This document shows, one piece after another, positions 1 to 11,800 of a stretch of 64,000 nucleotides of DNA. Every line of letters begins with the position of its first letter. Within the stretch, counting starts at the first letter, position 1. The position numbers and the translations under genes are program-made. The DNA is from Hofstenia miamia (Eukaryota > Xenacoelomorpha > Acoela). The notes under the pieces are model-generated. The model worked only from the letters and a program-made list of their open reading frames with translations, was not told the origin of the DNA and did no database searches. The stretch is taken from positions 88,228 through 152,227 of the forward strand of contig SCFE01000074.1 in assembly GCA_004352715.1 (NCBI GenBank). The letters run 5' to 3'.

Positions 1-31
<31 letters not shown>
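1..31. repeat. (AT)n microsatellite at window edge
   Basis: Uninterrupted AT dinucleotides; the array probably continues outside the window. Confidence 0.9.
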
Positions 32-33
<2 letters not shown>

Positions 34-2694
34 CGTTGTGTGTAGAACTAGGTCACTGGACGGGGGTTGTAGACAACCTAACAGAACAGTAGCAGAATTT
101 CAAAATTGCATAGTAGAAGAGGATGTTGCCATAGTTAAAATAATGCGGCATAAAGAAATGTTGAAATATGAAGAAGCCCATTTAGCCATGTCAATGCACA
201 CCTAATGAATCTTTTCTACAAATGTCGAAACATTTTAAAAGGTATGCTTTAACTTAGTTAATTAAAGGAATGTTTGGTAATCATTGACAATTTCGGATGC
301 CAAATTCTAAACCTGCAAGTATTAAAGAAAATATTTTTCATTGACTAAGTTTTGGTCAGATTGGATACGAACAACTATGATTGCTAATGAGATTGGATCA
401 TTCAGAAGAATAGAAGGCTGCTGCGAATCATTGCGAGGAGCCCTTTGTATTAACAGGACAAAGAATCTCACAATTTAATTAGATTAGATTGATTGCATAT
501 GCTTGATTGCAAATAAACTCCACAATGCTGTTTTCAGAATGCTATTTATTGCTAAGCGTGCAATGATTGTTTATAGGCAAGAAATTACTGCTGTTATTTA
601 ATAGTAAATATTTTTGTCGGCTTTGAATAAATCATATAAATCATTAATATGTACGGAAATTAATAGTAGTTTCTCACAAAATGCATGTATTTGTAAATAT
701 TTCTCGAGCTATACATATTTGCTGTGAAATTTGAAATATTTAATCATTTGAAGGAAAATATTGACAAAAGTTTAAACAAAAATCCGCAGTGTAGCGCACA
801 AAAATCCTGACAAAAATTTGGACAAAAATTGTCAGTGTAGCATCCCCTTAAGCTATTTTACAAGTTTAAAATGAGCTAATTTGCGAAGGAAGAAAATAAT
901 GCTATTTTAAGGGTATTAGAAGTTAACAAAGATTGTTGGTGCTAATTTGATTATCAACAATATATACGATTGAGTATTAAAACATTAAATTTTCTTTAAA
1001 TTTAGCTGATGATGTAATTGAAGCTACAATTGAGGACTCCACCATCGAGAGGACAAAGCTGTCAAAAAGAAACCTGCAAAAGATATCGATAGGGGAAATG
1101 ATAATGGATCAAATTTGAAAACACTTGCAAGAGTGCAGTAAAACATGGAAATCGCTCAATTTTTCCGGAAATTTTATGCCTACAGCTTGGAATGTAATAG
1201 TTACAAAAACTGAGGAAAAAGCAGGAAAAAAAGGAAACAGGCGAACTGACTGAATTTCTGCACATTCCAAAGGACTGGCTGATGATGTATACAAACACAG
1301 AAAAATGATAAAAAACATCACCTTTAGCATATAAAAAAATTTCGAAAATGACAAAAAACTACTAACCTGTTTCTTTGAACATTTACTAAAGATGAACTAT
1401 TGATACAATTACATCTTTAGAATTTAGAATTATGTGAATAACAGTAAAACTCTGAGAGTTAATATTAAAGAATAGCGAACTACATTTGCTTCAGAAATTA
1501 TTTTTAATTAAAGGAGATGAAATTTTGTCAAAACGCAACGTAAAATTTGGTTTTGACGTGAATAGAAAAATTACGAAACACAATTTGGTAATAACAACGA
1601 CTACGAATGACAATTTGGAAAAATACTAATTGGCTTAGCTAAAGACAATATAACGAAATCAGTTAACTACTCAGCTTCTTTAGTGCTTAGCTAATGGTTT
1701 ATTTCAATAAATCTATTCTAATATACTACAAATGTTGTTCTAAATTTTTTAGAAAAAAACGAAGTTAGTAAAATTGATACCCGTATTCCAGATGTCTTAT
1801 ATTTTTTAGTACACGTATTTTTAAAGACTTGAACTTGAATGAGTTTGAAAGACTCAATAGAAAAACCTCAGAAGAGAAATCATTAGTACTCAAACAATGG
1901 AAAGTATTGTTAAAAAATCAACTATTTTAAGCTTCAGTTTCTATATCAAGTGAAAATCAACACCTGTTTTGAAATTTAAAAACACTCGTAAGATCTCGAA
2001 CTCGGATTTTGTTCTGAGTATATATTGATTGTTCCACAATGGGGACTTTCACTCAAAATATAGAGCGAGTACTATTATAGAGGTGAAGAATTAATAGAAA
2101 ACCCCCTTTTCTGAATTTTATTACAAAGTTTTACAAAATTAGGTAGAAATTATAAATTTTCTAGTTTTCCTAAGACCTTACAAACCAATCAAAATCTAGC
2201 AGAACCACTATAGCAGATTGACAAATGAACACGAACTAGAAATTATGATATTAGGGAGAATTTTAGTATAGCTGAAAATAGGGGTTGCAATATTCATGAT
2301 CATCTTGATATTCAAATATAAGTTTATAATATTTAAAATTTGAATTATCGCAAATTATTATTATTTTGAAAGTAATTACCGTATCTTTGTTTAATTAAGG
2401 AATTATTTGTTTATAATGAGGCTCAGCTGTTCCCTGTTTTGTCTACTCATAGTGAAAACTTCTTACTCACTATTTATTGATTTAGCACAAATTTCAGTAT
2501 TCCACATTTTTCGTAATAGGGGTTGCATTTAGGTTATATTCCGTTGTATAGGAGAAATGCAATCATATTCTATGTTTTCCGTCTTATTTTCAAAATTACC
2601 AAGTATATAATTTGGATAGTATCCAATATAACATTTAAAATTTCAAGATAGTTTTTTCAACTATTTTTGTTGATAATCTTCGTTTTAAATGATG
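32..2694. other. No gene recognised
   Basis: AT-rich DNA with stops in all frames. The open frames near 1.06-1.35 kb (minus) are Phe/Ser/Leu-rich and overlap each other, as expected by chance. Confidence 0.6.
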
Positions 2695-3295
2695 TATACA
2701 TCGAGATGGTTTTTGTAATTTTTAGTTTTGTATTCAGATTTCTCAATTTTTTTTGAATTTGTCAACTCGGTTACTTAGGTATGGTATTTTTAAGTATACA
2801 TCAATTTTAGCTTCTTTTTTCACATTTTGAATATCCTGATAGCTTCCTTTGCTGTGCTTTGAATATTTAAAATATGAGGATATCGATTTTGTTCAAAATA
2901 GTTGATTAAAGTAATTGATTATAAGTTCATATGTCGAATACATTTTATATGCTCAATCTCTTAATTGTGTTAATTTACGTGATATAATGAAATTAGATCT
3001 GTATGGGATATATAATCTTGAATTACTTTCTTTTATAAGCCAGCTCGTTAAAATTATGCACACAAACATCTAAAAATATTAATTTGTTTTCCTTTTGTTC
3101 TTCTTTTGTGAATTGGATTTCTGAAACTTGGTTGTTACAATATTCTAAGAAAATGTTTAATTCCTCTTTGTTATTAATAATTCCAAAAATGCATACATGT
3201 CGTATGTAAAGTTGAGGATTGATTACATTTGAATTATTGAAGTTTTTTTCAATCGTATCTATGGTAAATGCAGTCATGTGCCATGGTAGGTCCAT
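2695..3295 (-). mobile_element. Penelope-like element remnant 1 (RT end plus linker)
   Basis: On the minus strand, 3290 down to 3023 reads NPQLYIRHVCIFGIINNKEE, then FLEYCNNQVSEIQFTKEE and IFLDVCVHN. This is the Penelope RT pattern around motif C (normally RYVDD, then a FL..N..H..I.FT.E block, then LPFLDV). The catalytic YVDD is replaced by RHVC, so it is dead. About 200 bp further along (near 2740-2840) a second frame reads KEAKIDVYLKIPYLSNRVDK, the same linker found in remnant 2 at 50.9 kb. No GIY-YIG part is seen. It abuts a gapped TA array at 3294. Confidence 0.75.
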
Positions 3296-3543
3296 ATATA
3301 TATANNNNNNNNNNNNNNNNNNNNNNNNNNNNNNNNNNNNNNNNNNNNNNNNNNNNNNNNNNNNNNNNNNNNNNNNNNNNNNNNNNNNNNNNNNNNNNNN
3401 NNNNNNNNNNNNNNNNNNNNNNNNNNNNNNNNNNNNNNNNNNNNNNNNNNNNNNNNNNNNNNNNNNNNNNNNNNNNNNNNNNNNNNNNNNNNNNNNNNNN
3501 NNNNNNNNNNNNNNNNNNTATATATATATATATATATATATAT
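3294..3543. repeat. (TA)n array with 214-N gap
   Basis: TA units on both sides of Ns at 3305-3518. The frames that appear to cross it are artefacts of Ns and TA codons. Confidence 0.9.
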
Positions 3544-4353
3544 TGCACATATATTAGAACGGTTTTTATAGGTAGTCTATTTTTGTCAATGTAATTGTGG
3601 TAATACGTTAAAATTAACTTTAACATTATGATGTAATTATGTCAGAATAATTTTCGAGATGTTAAATTCTTTTTACCTATTTAATAGTTTACTTTAATCT
3701 ATTATTTCATTATTTGCAATTACTTCTCCTAAATTTGTAAATTTCATTTGATGTTAGTGACAGAGTATTTGTTATTTCTTATCTTAAGTAACTTCTCATA
3801 TGTTCGTTTATTCATACTTCCACATGCGTTTTGGATTCACCGCTGTATGAAGCAATTGAAATACTTCTTCATTTTTCAAAAATGTTTGATTTTTTCACGT
3901 TTCATGTTTTATCAATTTTTTGCCTTCAAAATGCATGTGGGTAAATATTTTTTCGTAAGAATGTAACTATTTCATTTATTCCACTTTGAGTTACTATAAT
4001 TTAACGATATTATATAGGTTTGGTTTATTAACATTTTAATAGTGTTTTTTTGCGTATTGATGAATACAATAAAAGTTGTATGGTATGTATAGAGTTGTAT
4101 TTGAAATGTTAGCCTATAATTTTTTTCGTTTCTATTGTAAATTGTATAGTTGGTAATATGTTGTTAATGTTGAAATTAAATAATTTACTTCGTCTCGAGT
4201 TTGAGATATGAATATAATAGCGAGAATAAAATAAATGAATAGGTTTAATTATTTCGTTGATTTTCAATGATGGCTAAGCAAAATTTTCAGAGAATGAGAA
4301 GTGAAAAATAAATATTTAAAATGTATAAAAGCCCATTTGATACATTCGTGAAA

Positions 4354-4679
4354 CAGTGATGGGTCACAATGAAAGAAATGTACCCCACCAGAACCGATAC
4401 ATAATTTAATCAACTAAATCTGACCCGAATCGACTATTGATTCACTTACACAATTTGACCTGACTCGAAGAAAACCAAAATACTAAATATAAAAATCGGT
4501 ACATAAGTTGTTAACCAATGTATACGAAATATTGCATTTTATCCAGTTTGTAATATCTGACATTTACCCGACGTAGTTTGCTCCATAAGCATACCCGACC
4601 CAAATTTAATTTATTGTGCCCGAGCCTTAGCCGATACCCAACGTCGGGTCGAGTAAATTCGTTTACAAAATCCTCACCT
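4354..4679. repeat. Possible hAT-like MITE rich in ACCCGAC motifs
   Basis: GC-rich patch with repeated GACCCGA/CGGGTCGAG motifs resembling those inside the 332-bp MITE at 48.4 kb. The candidate ends CAGTGATGGG and TCCTCACCTG are only roughly complementary, and the flanks give no target duplication. Confidence 0.3.
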
Positions 4680-4902
4680 GTGTTATACAACCGTATTGAA
4701 GTAATGATGTGTTTCTAAAACTTTTAAATCGCTTGCTCGCAATTTAAAAACACTTTCCTCCTACCTCTAAACGAGGTTCTTTATGCAATTCACTCGGTTA
4801 TGTATATAAATGTTTTTCAAAATCTCATTTAAGATATGCATAACGTCACATTGTTAAAATTGTGCACCGAGTGGTACTTTTTGTCATCATACAGAATAAG
4901 CG

Positions 4903-4934
<32 letters not shown>

Positions 4935-5267
4935 NNNNNNNNNNNNNNNNNNNNNNNNNNNNNNNNNNNNNNNNNNNNNNNNNNNNNNNNNNNNNNNNNN
5001 NNNNNNNNNNNNNNNNNNNNNNNNNNNNNNNNNNNNNNNNNNNNNNNNNNNNNNNNNNNNNNNNNNNNNNNNNNNNNNNNNNNNNNNNNNNNNNNNNNNN
5101 NNNNNNNNNNNNNNNNNNNNNNNNNNNNNNNNNNNNNNNNNNNNNNNNNNNNNNNNNNNNNNNNNNNNNNNNNNNNNNNNNNNNNNNNNNNNNNNNNNNN
5201 NNNNNNNNNNNNNNNNNNNNNNNNNNNNNNNNNNNNNNNNNNNNNNNNNNNNNNNNNNNNNNNNNNN

Positions 5268-5299
<32 letters not shown>
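4903..5299. repeat. (TA)n array with 333-N gap
   Basis: TA units on both sides of Ns at 4935-5267. Confidence 0.9.
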
Positions 5300-5303
<4 letters not shown>

Positions 5304-5639
5304 AATATATTTATTTATGTATTTTTCTTGCCACTTTGTATAGGTAGACCTTATCATATGTAGAATAATTTCATATTAACTGTAATGTGCAACACCTTCA
5401 AGCAGATCTATAATTTAAGAATTGACGAAATATGGTTGAAATATTATTAATAATGAACCTACTGAATTTATAAGCATGCAAAAATTTAGTATAAATACTT
5501 ATCAAATTATAAATCTGCTGCAGTGCAATCAAGATTGCATTAGTAATTATTAATGATGTCGTGTGCCCTGCTTAAGCACATGAGCTCGCAAGTTAGTGAA
5601 TTCCGTTGAAATAAGTAAAGAATACATTGTATTAAATAA

Positions 5640-5768
5640 TGTAATACTGTTGATATCAAGAAAAAATTACTGTTGATTAGAATTGATATCAATTGATATC
5701 AGTTAGCAACAGTCTGTTGATTTGATTTGATTTGATGCGAAATTTTCATATCAACGGCAACCCTGATA
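5640..5768. repeat. TTGATATCAA-rich repeat with a hAT-like end
   Basis: Several GATATCAATT/TTGATATC palindromes and a TTTGATTTGATTTGAT run, ending GGCAACCCTG. Read on the other strand this is CAGGGTTGCC, a common hAT start. The opposite end is not identified. Confidence 0.35.
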
Positions 5769-5769
5769 A

Positions 5770-8520
5770 TGTGGAATAGAAAGCTTTTTCGTATCCGGTT
5801 ATAAGTGTGGGCACCTATACGTAGTCACGGGTGCGTGTAGGTAAAACAGATTCCCCCATTAGTACTCATACACGTACATCAATAACAGACAATCATTATT
5901 ATTATTATTATATTAATTAACTGAAGTAGTGTTTATGACAATGCATGTTTGTATATTAAATGACTAAATATTTGTTAAGAAAAATTGTTTTGCAGTTTTG
6001 TTTATTCTATCAAGCGATTAATGAACATAGGACGAACACTATTTACTATTATTTTTTAAAGCATTCATCTTAAGCATGTATTTTAGTAGGTGAGATCATT
6101 GCATGAACACCCAACCCCCCTCCAAGCAGCTATTGGAAGATAACCATGCGCTATCTGCCGATAGGTTTGCCTCTTTGATATACAATTATTTGCGAATACA
6201 ACGTAAATGGGAACCTAAATTGTTCGGATGACAATATTCTTAGGTCATTCCAAAAACCTATTAAAATTTTAGTAGGTCTTGATCATTCCTAATATCAGAC
6301 TACCATTTAGAAGAAGTGTTGAAGTTTCAGCGAATTGTATTATGCGTGAAAGTATTCAAATTTTGTCCTATGCCCACATTGGGACGATCATCAAGCAACG
6401 GAACTACAAAACGTGTCATAAAATTATTTAAAAACAACTTCAAATTTAAGCACAACTGATGTAGTAAACAACGATTTTCCTACATCGATGAAGGGATTGA
6501 ACCTTTCCATGGCTTTTTCGACGAATACTGCAAAAAGGGGTACCAACTAGTCTCCTCTGCCAAACACTAATCCAGTTAATCACAGATAAGGATTTCCATG
6601 AGCAGCATCGTTCGCATAAAGTAACGAACAGTATCCTCCTAGAGATGCAATCTCTCATCAAATACGAGATTGGCAGACTATAGTCTGGCTAATCACTAAT
6701 TTCACAGGACATCCTAGTTGTTACCACCAGGTTTGCAAAGTTCATATGGTTTCGTTGTTTTGGGTGTAATGACTAGTGTTTTCCAAAACTATCACAGAAT
6801 ACGGTCTAAGTATTAAGATGCTGTGCTTACAGTTTGATTTACAGGTATTTACTGAAACTAACTATTAAATTGCACTGCCCATGAAAAGACTACCGGATAG
6901 GATTTGAGATAGAGAGGCTCAAGTACACAGAGAAGCACTTGTTGCACGGTATATTAAGCAAATGGACTCCTTTGAATCCAGATTTGGTACATAATCCATT
7001 GGGGACTTCGACTCCTGGAATATCCCATATAAATTTTCTCAATTAGGGCTACAAAGAACTCCAAGATAACTTCAATATCTTGTGAGCTTCTAATGTTGCC
7101 AAATTGGATTTTTTATAATTTTAGTTTGAAAAATCAAAAAAATTTCTTAAGTGTATAATATAAAAGTTCCCAATGGAGCATCATTCAGTTGATTTTATAA
7201 AACATGTATTTGTAGGTGAACTTTTGACTATATAGGCCTAATCTGTTCTAGGATATCTGCCAATTTTATTTATATAAAAATCACCATTATTTACTACGAA
7301 ACCACACAGTAATCAATAGCTTTTATTTATTTGTTTTTGAATGTACGTAGATTATACCGTACAAATTTACAAACGTAAATATAAATAGTACGCAACTACA
7401 ACTATTTATAAACATATATACAGTTAAGAAATATACAAAACAACTGAAGCTAATATATAAAAATAAGCTAAAACTTCACACAAAAGTACATAAACACACA
7501 TATTTACAAATGAAAAAAGCACTCTCCACACTTGTATTTTTCGCCAGATATTGTATATGTTTGAGGCTCCTCCATAGTTATATTGGTCTGCTCTAAAGTT
7601 GTGTTTAAGCATTTTTTGAGACGTTTGTTATTTTCTGCAGCTTTTATTTCCAATGTTAATTTATCCTACAACTAATCGTAGATGTTTTCATTGATGTATT
7701 CCAAGCTCGTGATTTTATTGTAATGTTATTAATGCATGTTTTCGAACGGTAATTGATCTTAAAGAAATTCTTTAATGATGAATTAGGGTTGTAAATTAGT
7801 TTTAGAGATATAATAGTTTATGATATTTGATGTGATTAACAGGTGACACAATATTTAAGTTTTGAAGAATTTGGCCAGTTGACTGTTTGCGTACGCTGAA
7901 CATTATGGATATTGACTTGCTTTAAATGCTCGTTACTTATTGTATATTGCGTAAATTTGTAAAGAAAATTTCTCAATGAATAGTCGCTAGATCATGCAGG
8001 TGAATTTGATAAATATTTCACAAAAGTTATTACTAAGTTAAATAAAGGACTTTTTTTGCTCTTTAGGCTTTAAAATGTCTGTGGATCATTCATTTATCTC
8101 TGTAAAGTATCGATTGTAAAATAGTTTAAATAGTTCGGCAGATGGCATTGACAAAGCCACATTTGCAATTTTTTACATAGAATTTTGTCGCGTTGTATAG
8201 GGCAGTATTTTCATTTCTTTTAAATTTAAATTCTAACTGAAATGTTTTTTTACGCCGATTTCTAGTTTTAAAGTAAGAAATTGTATCGATGACATCAATG
8301 ATCAACTAATTGATGTTGACATAATGGGTAATGAAAACTAAAAATTACATCGTTTACGTAAATTATGTAAATATTTCGGACGTCCTTGGTTCGGTCTAAA
8401 AGTTTTGACATATTTCATTCCTGTTTTATTCTGTTGTCAGATGATAATTTTCAATTCTTTTTCACAAAATATTTAAAACAGAAAATTTTTGATGCAATTT
8501 CCGTAATTTTGTATGTTTAG
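5770..8520. other. Region upstream of TERT, no gene recognised
   Basis: Includes an AAT run near 5900. No exon with both splice signals and a protein-like frame was found. If TERT has extra 5' exons or a promoter, they should be here; no TATA box is convincing. Confidence 0.5.
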
Positions 8521-8531
8521 TTTATATTTCA

Positions 8532-8846
8532 ATGAATGCAATTTTTAATCCTTGTGCTCGTATTTTGAATTTATACGATTATCTCCTGAAATTCATTCCC
8601 ATTCCAAAAGAAAGAAAGCTACTGTTCAAAGATTTTTATGTATCTTACACTGAAAAGGTGGATTTTGCTCCAAGTAAACTTGCCTGTTCATTGCTGTATC
8701 AAACCGATTTTGGTCAACTTCTTCAAAGATGCTTAGCTCATGGTGGCGGTTACCTCTCACGTGAACAATGCTTTTGGTTTTGCGATATTTTCAAAATTTT
8801 GTGGCAATCAAGCGGAGATTTCGCTTTTATGGAAATCATTTCAACA
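8532..8846 (+). CDS. TERT: TERT exon 1, probable TEN domain
   Basis: Encodes residues 1-105 and ends in phase 0 at a gttagt donor. The stretch DFGQLLQRCLA followed by a cysteine/tryptophan-rich helix and DFAFM resembles the TEN-domain order seen in human TERT (an RALVAQCL-like helix, then a second helix ending in a FGF-like block), but the similarity is weak. ATG at 8532 was chosen because an in-frame stop lies at 8490. A good acceptor (tatgtttag) ends at 8520, only 11 nt before this ATG. It could be a trans-splice site, or this could be an internal exon with a further N-terminal exon upstream. Confidence 0.8.
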
Positions 8847-11800
8847 GTTAGTTCTTATTTTTATTTTTGGCTAATATTCCTCATATGAAATTAAATTGAG
8901 ATATATATTATTGAATTTGGTAATTGTATATTTTTTAGACTATAATATACAAGAAACTTCGAAATCGAAATTTTATACATGTCAGTGGAACATGTAGTGA
9001 TCGCCGAGCGATGACAACGAAATCCATGTCTTGGTTTCAGAAAAAAAGCTCGCTTTCCTCCAGCTTTACATTTCCACCGTATCCCGAGTTAACCACTCGA
9101 TCTGTGATGAAATTCATTCGATCATTATTTGGAATGCCGTCTCAGAAGCGTCATGTAAATTTACCAAAGCGTCTTCGTCCGCTCGTTAAATTACTAAAAC
9201 AACTCTTCCGAAAACTAACAAACTGTAGTTATTCAGAACTTTTTTCTCCTGCTGTTTGTCATAAAGGTAAATGTTTTACTATTGATGCATCAGCGTTCTA
9301 CACTAAATTTTGATTAAATTTTGCGTCAAAGCATATTTAAATTATAGACGACTTTTTAGGCTTTGTAAGATTATTTTTAATATGCATCGTGCAGAAGAAT
9401 CTCTGGAGAAATAACCACAGATTTACAGAAGCAAAGAAAAATAATTAAAATAATGAAAACCAAATTGAAAGGACAAAGATCATTCCAATGTTTGCATCAT
9501 ACAGAACGAACGAAATCCTTCAAAATGAAGGTCCGATCCTAAATAATTTAGTTTCCTCCTTGTCTTATACATACACATTTGATGATTGTGAGAAATCTTA
9601 TAAATAGACACCGTAAATCAGAAATTTTTGTGCGCAACTTTCATTTAAGAGAGGAAAATTTTTACATCAGATTAAAACCATATCATAAAATAGGAGAAGC
9701 AGTAATAAATTGAGCAATCAAACAAAGATCAATTATTAAATAGAGTACTAAAAATGATATCATTGAACTTATTTTAAGCAGCGTGTTGGAGAGTTAAATT
9801 CTTTGTGATGGCATTTGAACAAGAGAATTACTTGCAATCCTATAAATACCAAATGCGGACTCCAGCACAATAGACATGTTTGTTGCTCAATTAACCAATG
9901 AAAAACTTATATTTTTATAATAATTTTTTTGTTTAATATGACTTTTCTTTGCGACACCTTGCAGTCATTTCTTTTGAAGAGGCAGCCAAAATTATTGCGA
10001 ATACAAATTTATCTAATGCCCTCAGGTATAATTTCATCAAATTTTTGTAATTCTTAATATGGATATTCAAATCAACAATGACTTTGACCATTCTTATTAA
10101 CTAATAACCAATCTTAGAAATACTGGATAGAATGCACGTGAACGAAATAATGTGACAGATACTCCATTTTAGTTACTGTGCGAATTCTTAGCATTTGCAA
10201 AATTTTGAATTTTGTATGTTTTGTTTGTAAAAATATTTCAATCTAGAAATGAATTTAAGTTCCACTTATGTATGGATTCCTATCGCAAAAATGCCTGATA
10301 TCACTTAAAGTGGTATTCTGACGTCTATTGCTGCACTCGATCAGTAATTTGACGTTTCCCATTTTGAACATTTTGTTGAGTGCAATTTTGTGATATCGGA
10401 AGAAAAGATGCATAAGAAATCAACAAGAGCTTGTCTACATACAATCTCAGTTCAAGTTGCAAAAACTAATTATTCAAAAAACACTTCTGTAGCCCTTGCT
10501 CTTCAAACATAATAGATAAAAATTTTCTAATTTAATGAAGGATTTTTAAATGATATTTGCTATTGTTGGGTTACCATGAGCAGTATGTATTCTTTGAGTG
10601 AGGATCTCTTTGTTTAAAGAAATTCATTTTTATTACATTACTTGGCAATTCTTTTATCTATCTTTCTAGATATTGGAGGTACATCGCATGCTGTCATCAA
10701 ATCAACTGCGAAGAAATGGGTGAACTATATTGTTCCTCACAATATTCTCGGATCACCGTTTAATTGGAATTGCCTCCATAAATGTATTGCTCGATATATT
10801 TTATTGGGACGATTCGAATCCCTATCAGTTCATTCGATGCTATCATCAGTGCGTATTAAGGATGTATTTTGGACTGGTATGCAGCACGACAAGTCGCATG
10901 CTTCTCAAAAGGTACAATTCTATGACATCAAAAATGTTCTAATGGTAGAGTTATAGCAGTTTTCTTTTGCAAGTTATGCTACCATACAAATTCTCAACAT
11001 TATTATATGTCATAGCATAAACGTGGCTGCATCAAATGTTTTCTTTTCTCGTTGAAGCTAAGTTAGACTAACATTTTGCCTCAGATAATTTTTTAACTTT
11101 TCAATAGAGTTTTGAAAGTATTTTTTTAAATTATATATTAATCATATTCGTTTTTAAGTTTTAATATTTTTCAACCGTTTTTCTTGCTTTTACATAAATT
11201 CCACTAAACAAAGTTCCTGCAAAAAAACTATTGGTTAAAATTGAACCGCAATTCTAAACAAAGAAACTTTGTCATTTCAATACCTGAACAAGAAAATGAT
11301 CTTTATCAAAATTCTTTAATGATTTATGCAACAGGTAATAAATGTAGGAAACATTAATTTATAGACAGATCATTTTACATTCTATTCATAATTTAATTTT
11401 GAGATATTGTCAAAATGTTTTTCCACAAATTCATATTTTTGTAGAATTGCTAAATATTCGGGATTAGCACTTGATAGCATTACTTCATCCAATATTGTAG
11501 TTGTAGGTAGTAATTGGAGGCATCTCTTGCTGTTATTTAGCATTTAATAATTTACTGATTGATTGATTAATTTACAGAAATTGTGGTGATGCGATATTGT
11601 TTTTTTCTTTTAATGTAAAAGTAAATAGTTTTTGAAAACCTAATCGCTTCGGTTTAAATTGACAATTCTTCTATATTGCGAAAATGGGCGGAAATTGTAA
11701 TTATAGGATTTAGTTGTGCACTCATTTGTATGTGAGCGATGTCCGTAATTCATAAACAGATAAGCTATCAAGTTCATTATTAACAAACATTCATTATAGA

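Noticed and set aside
3023-5363. Long open frames running through N and TA tracts (also at 16.7, 36.6 and 51.3 kb)
   Set aside because: They consist of Ns and repeated Tyr-Ile codons from (TA)n; no real coding content crosses the gaps.
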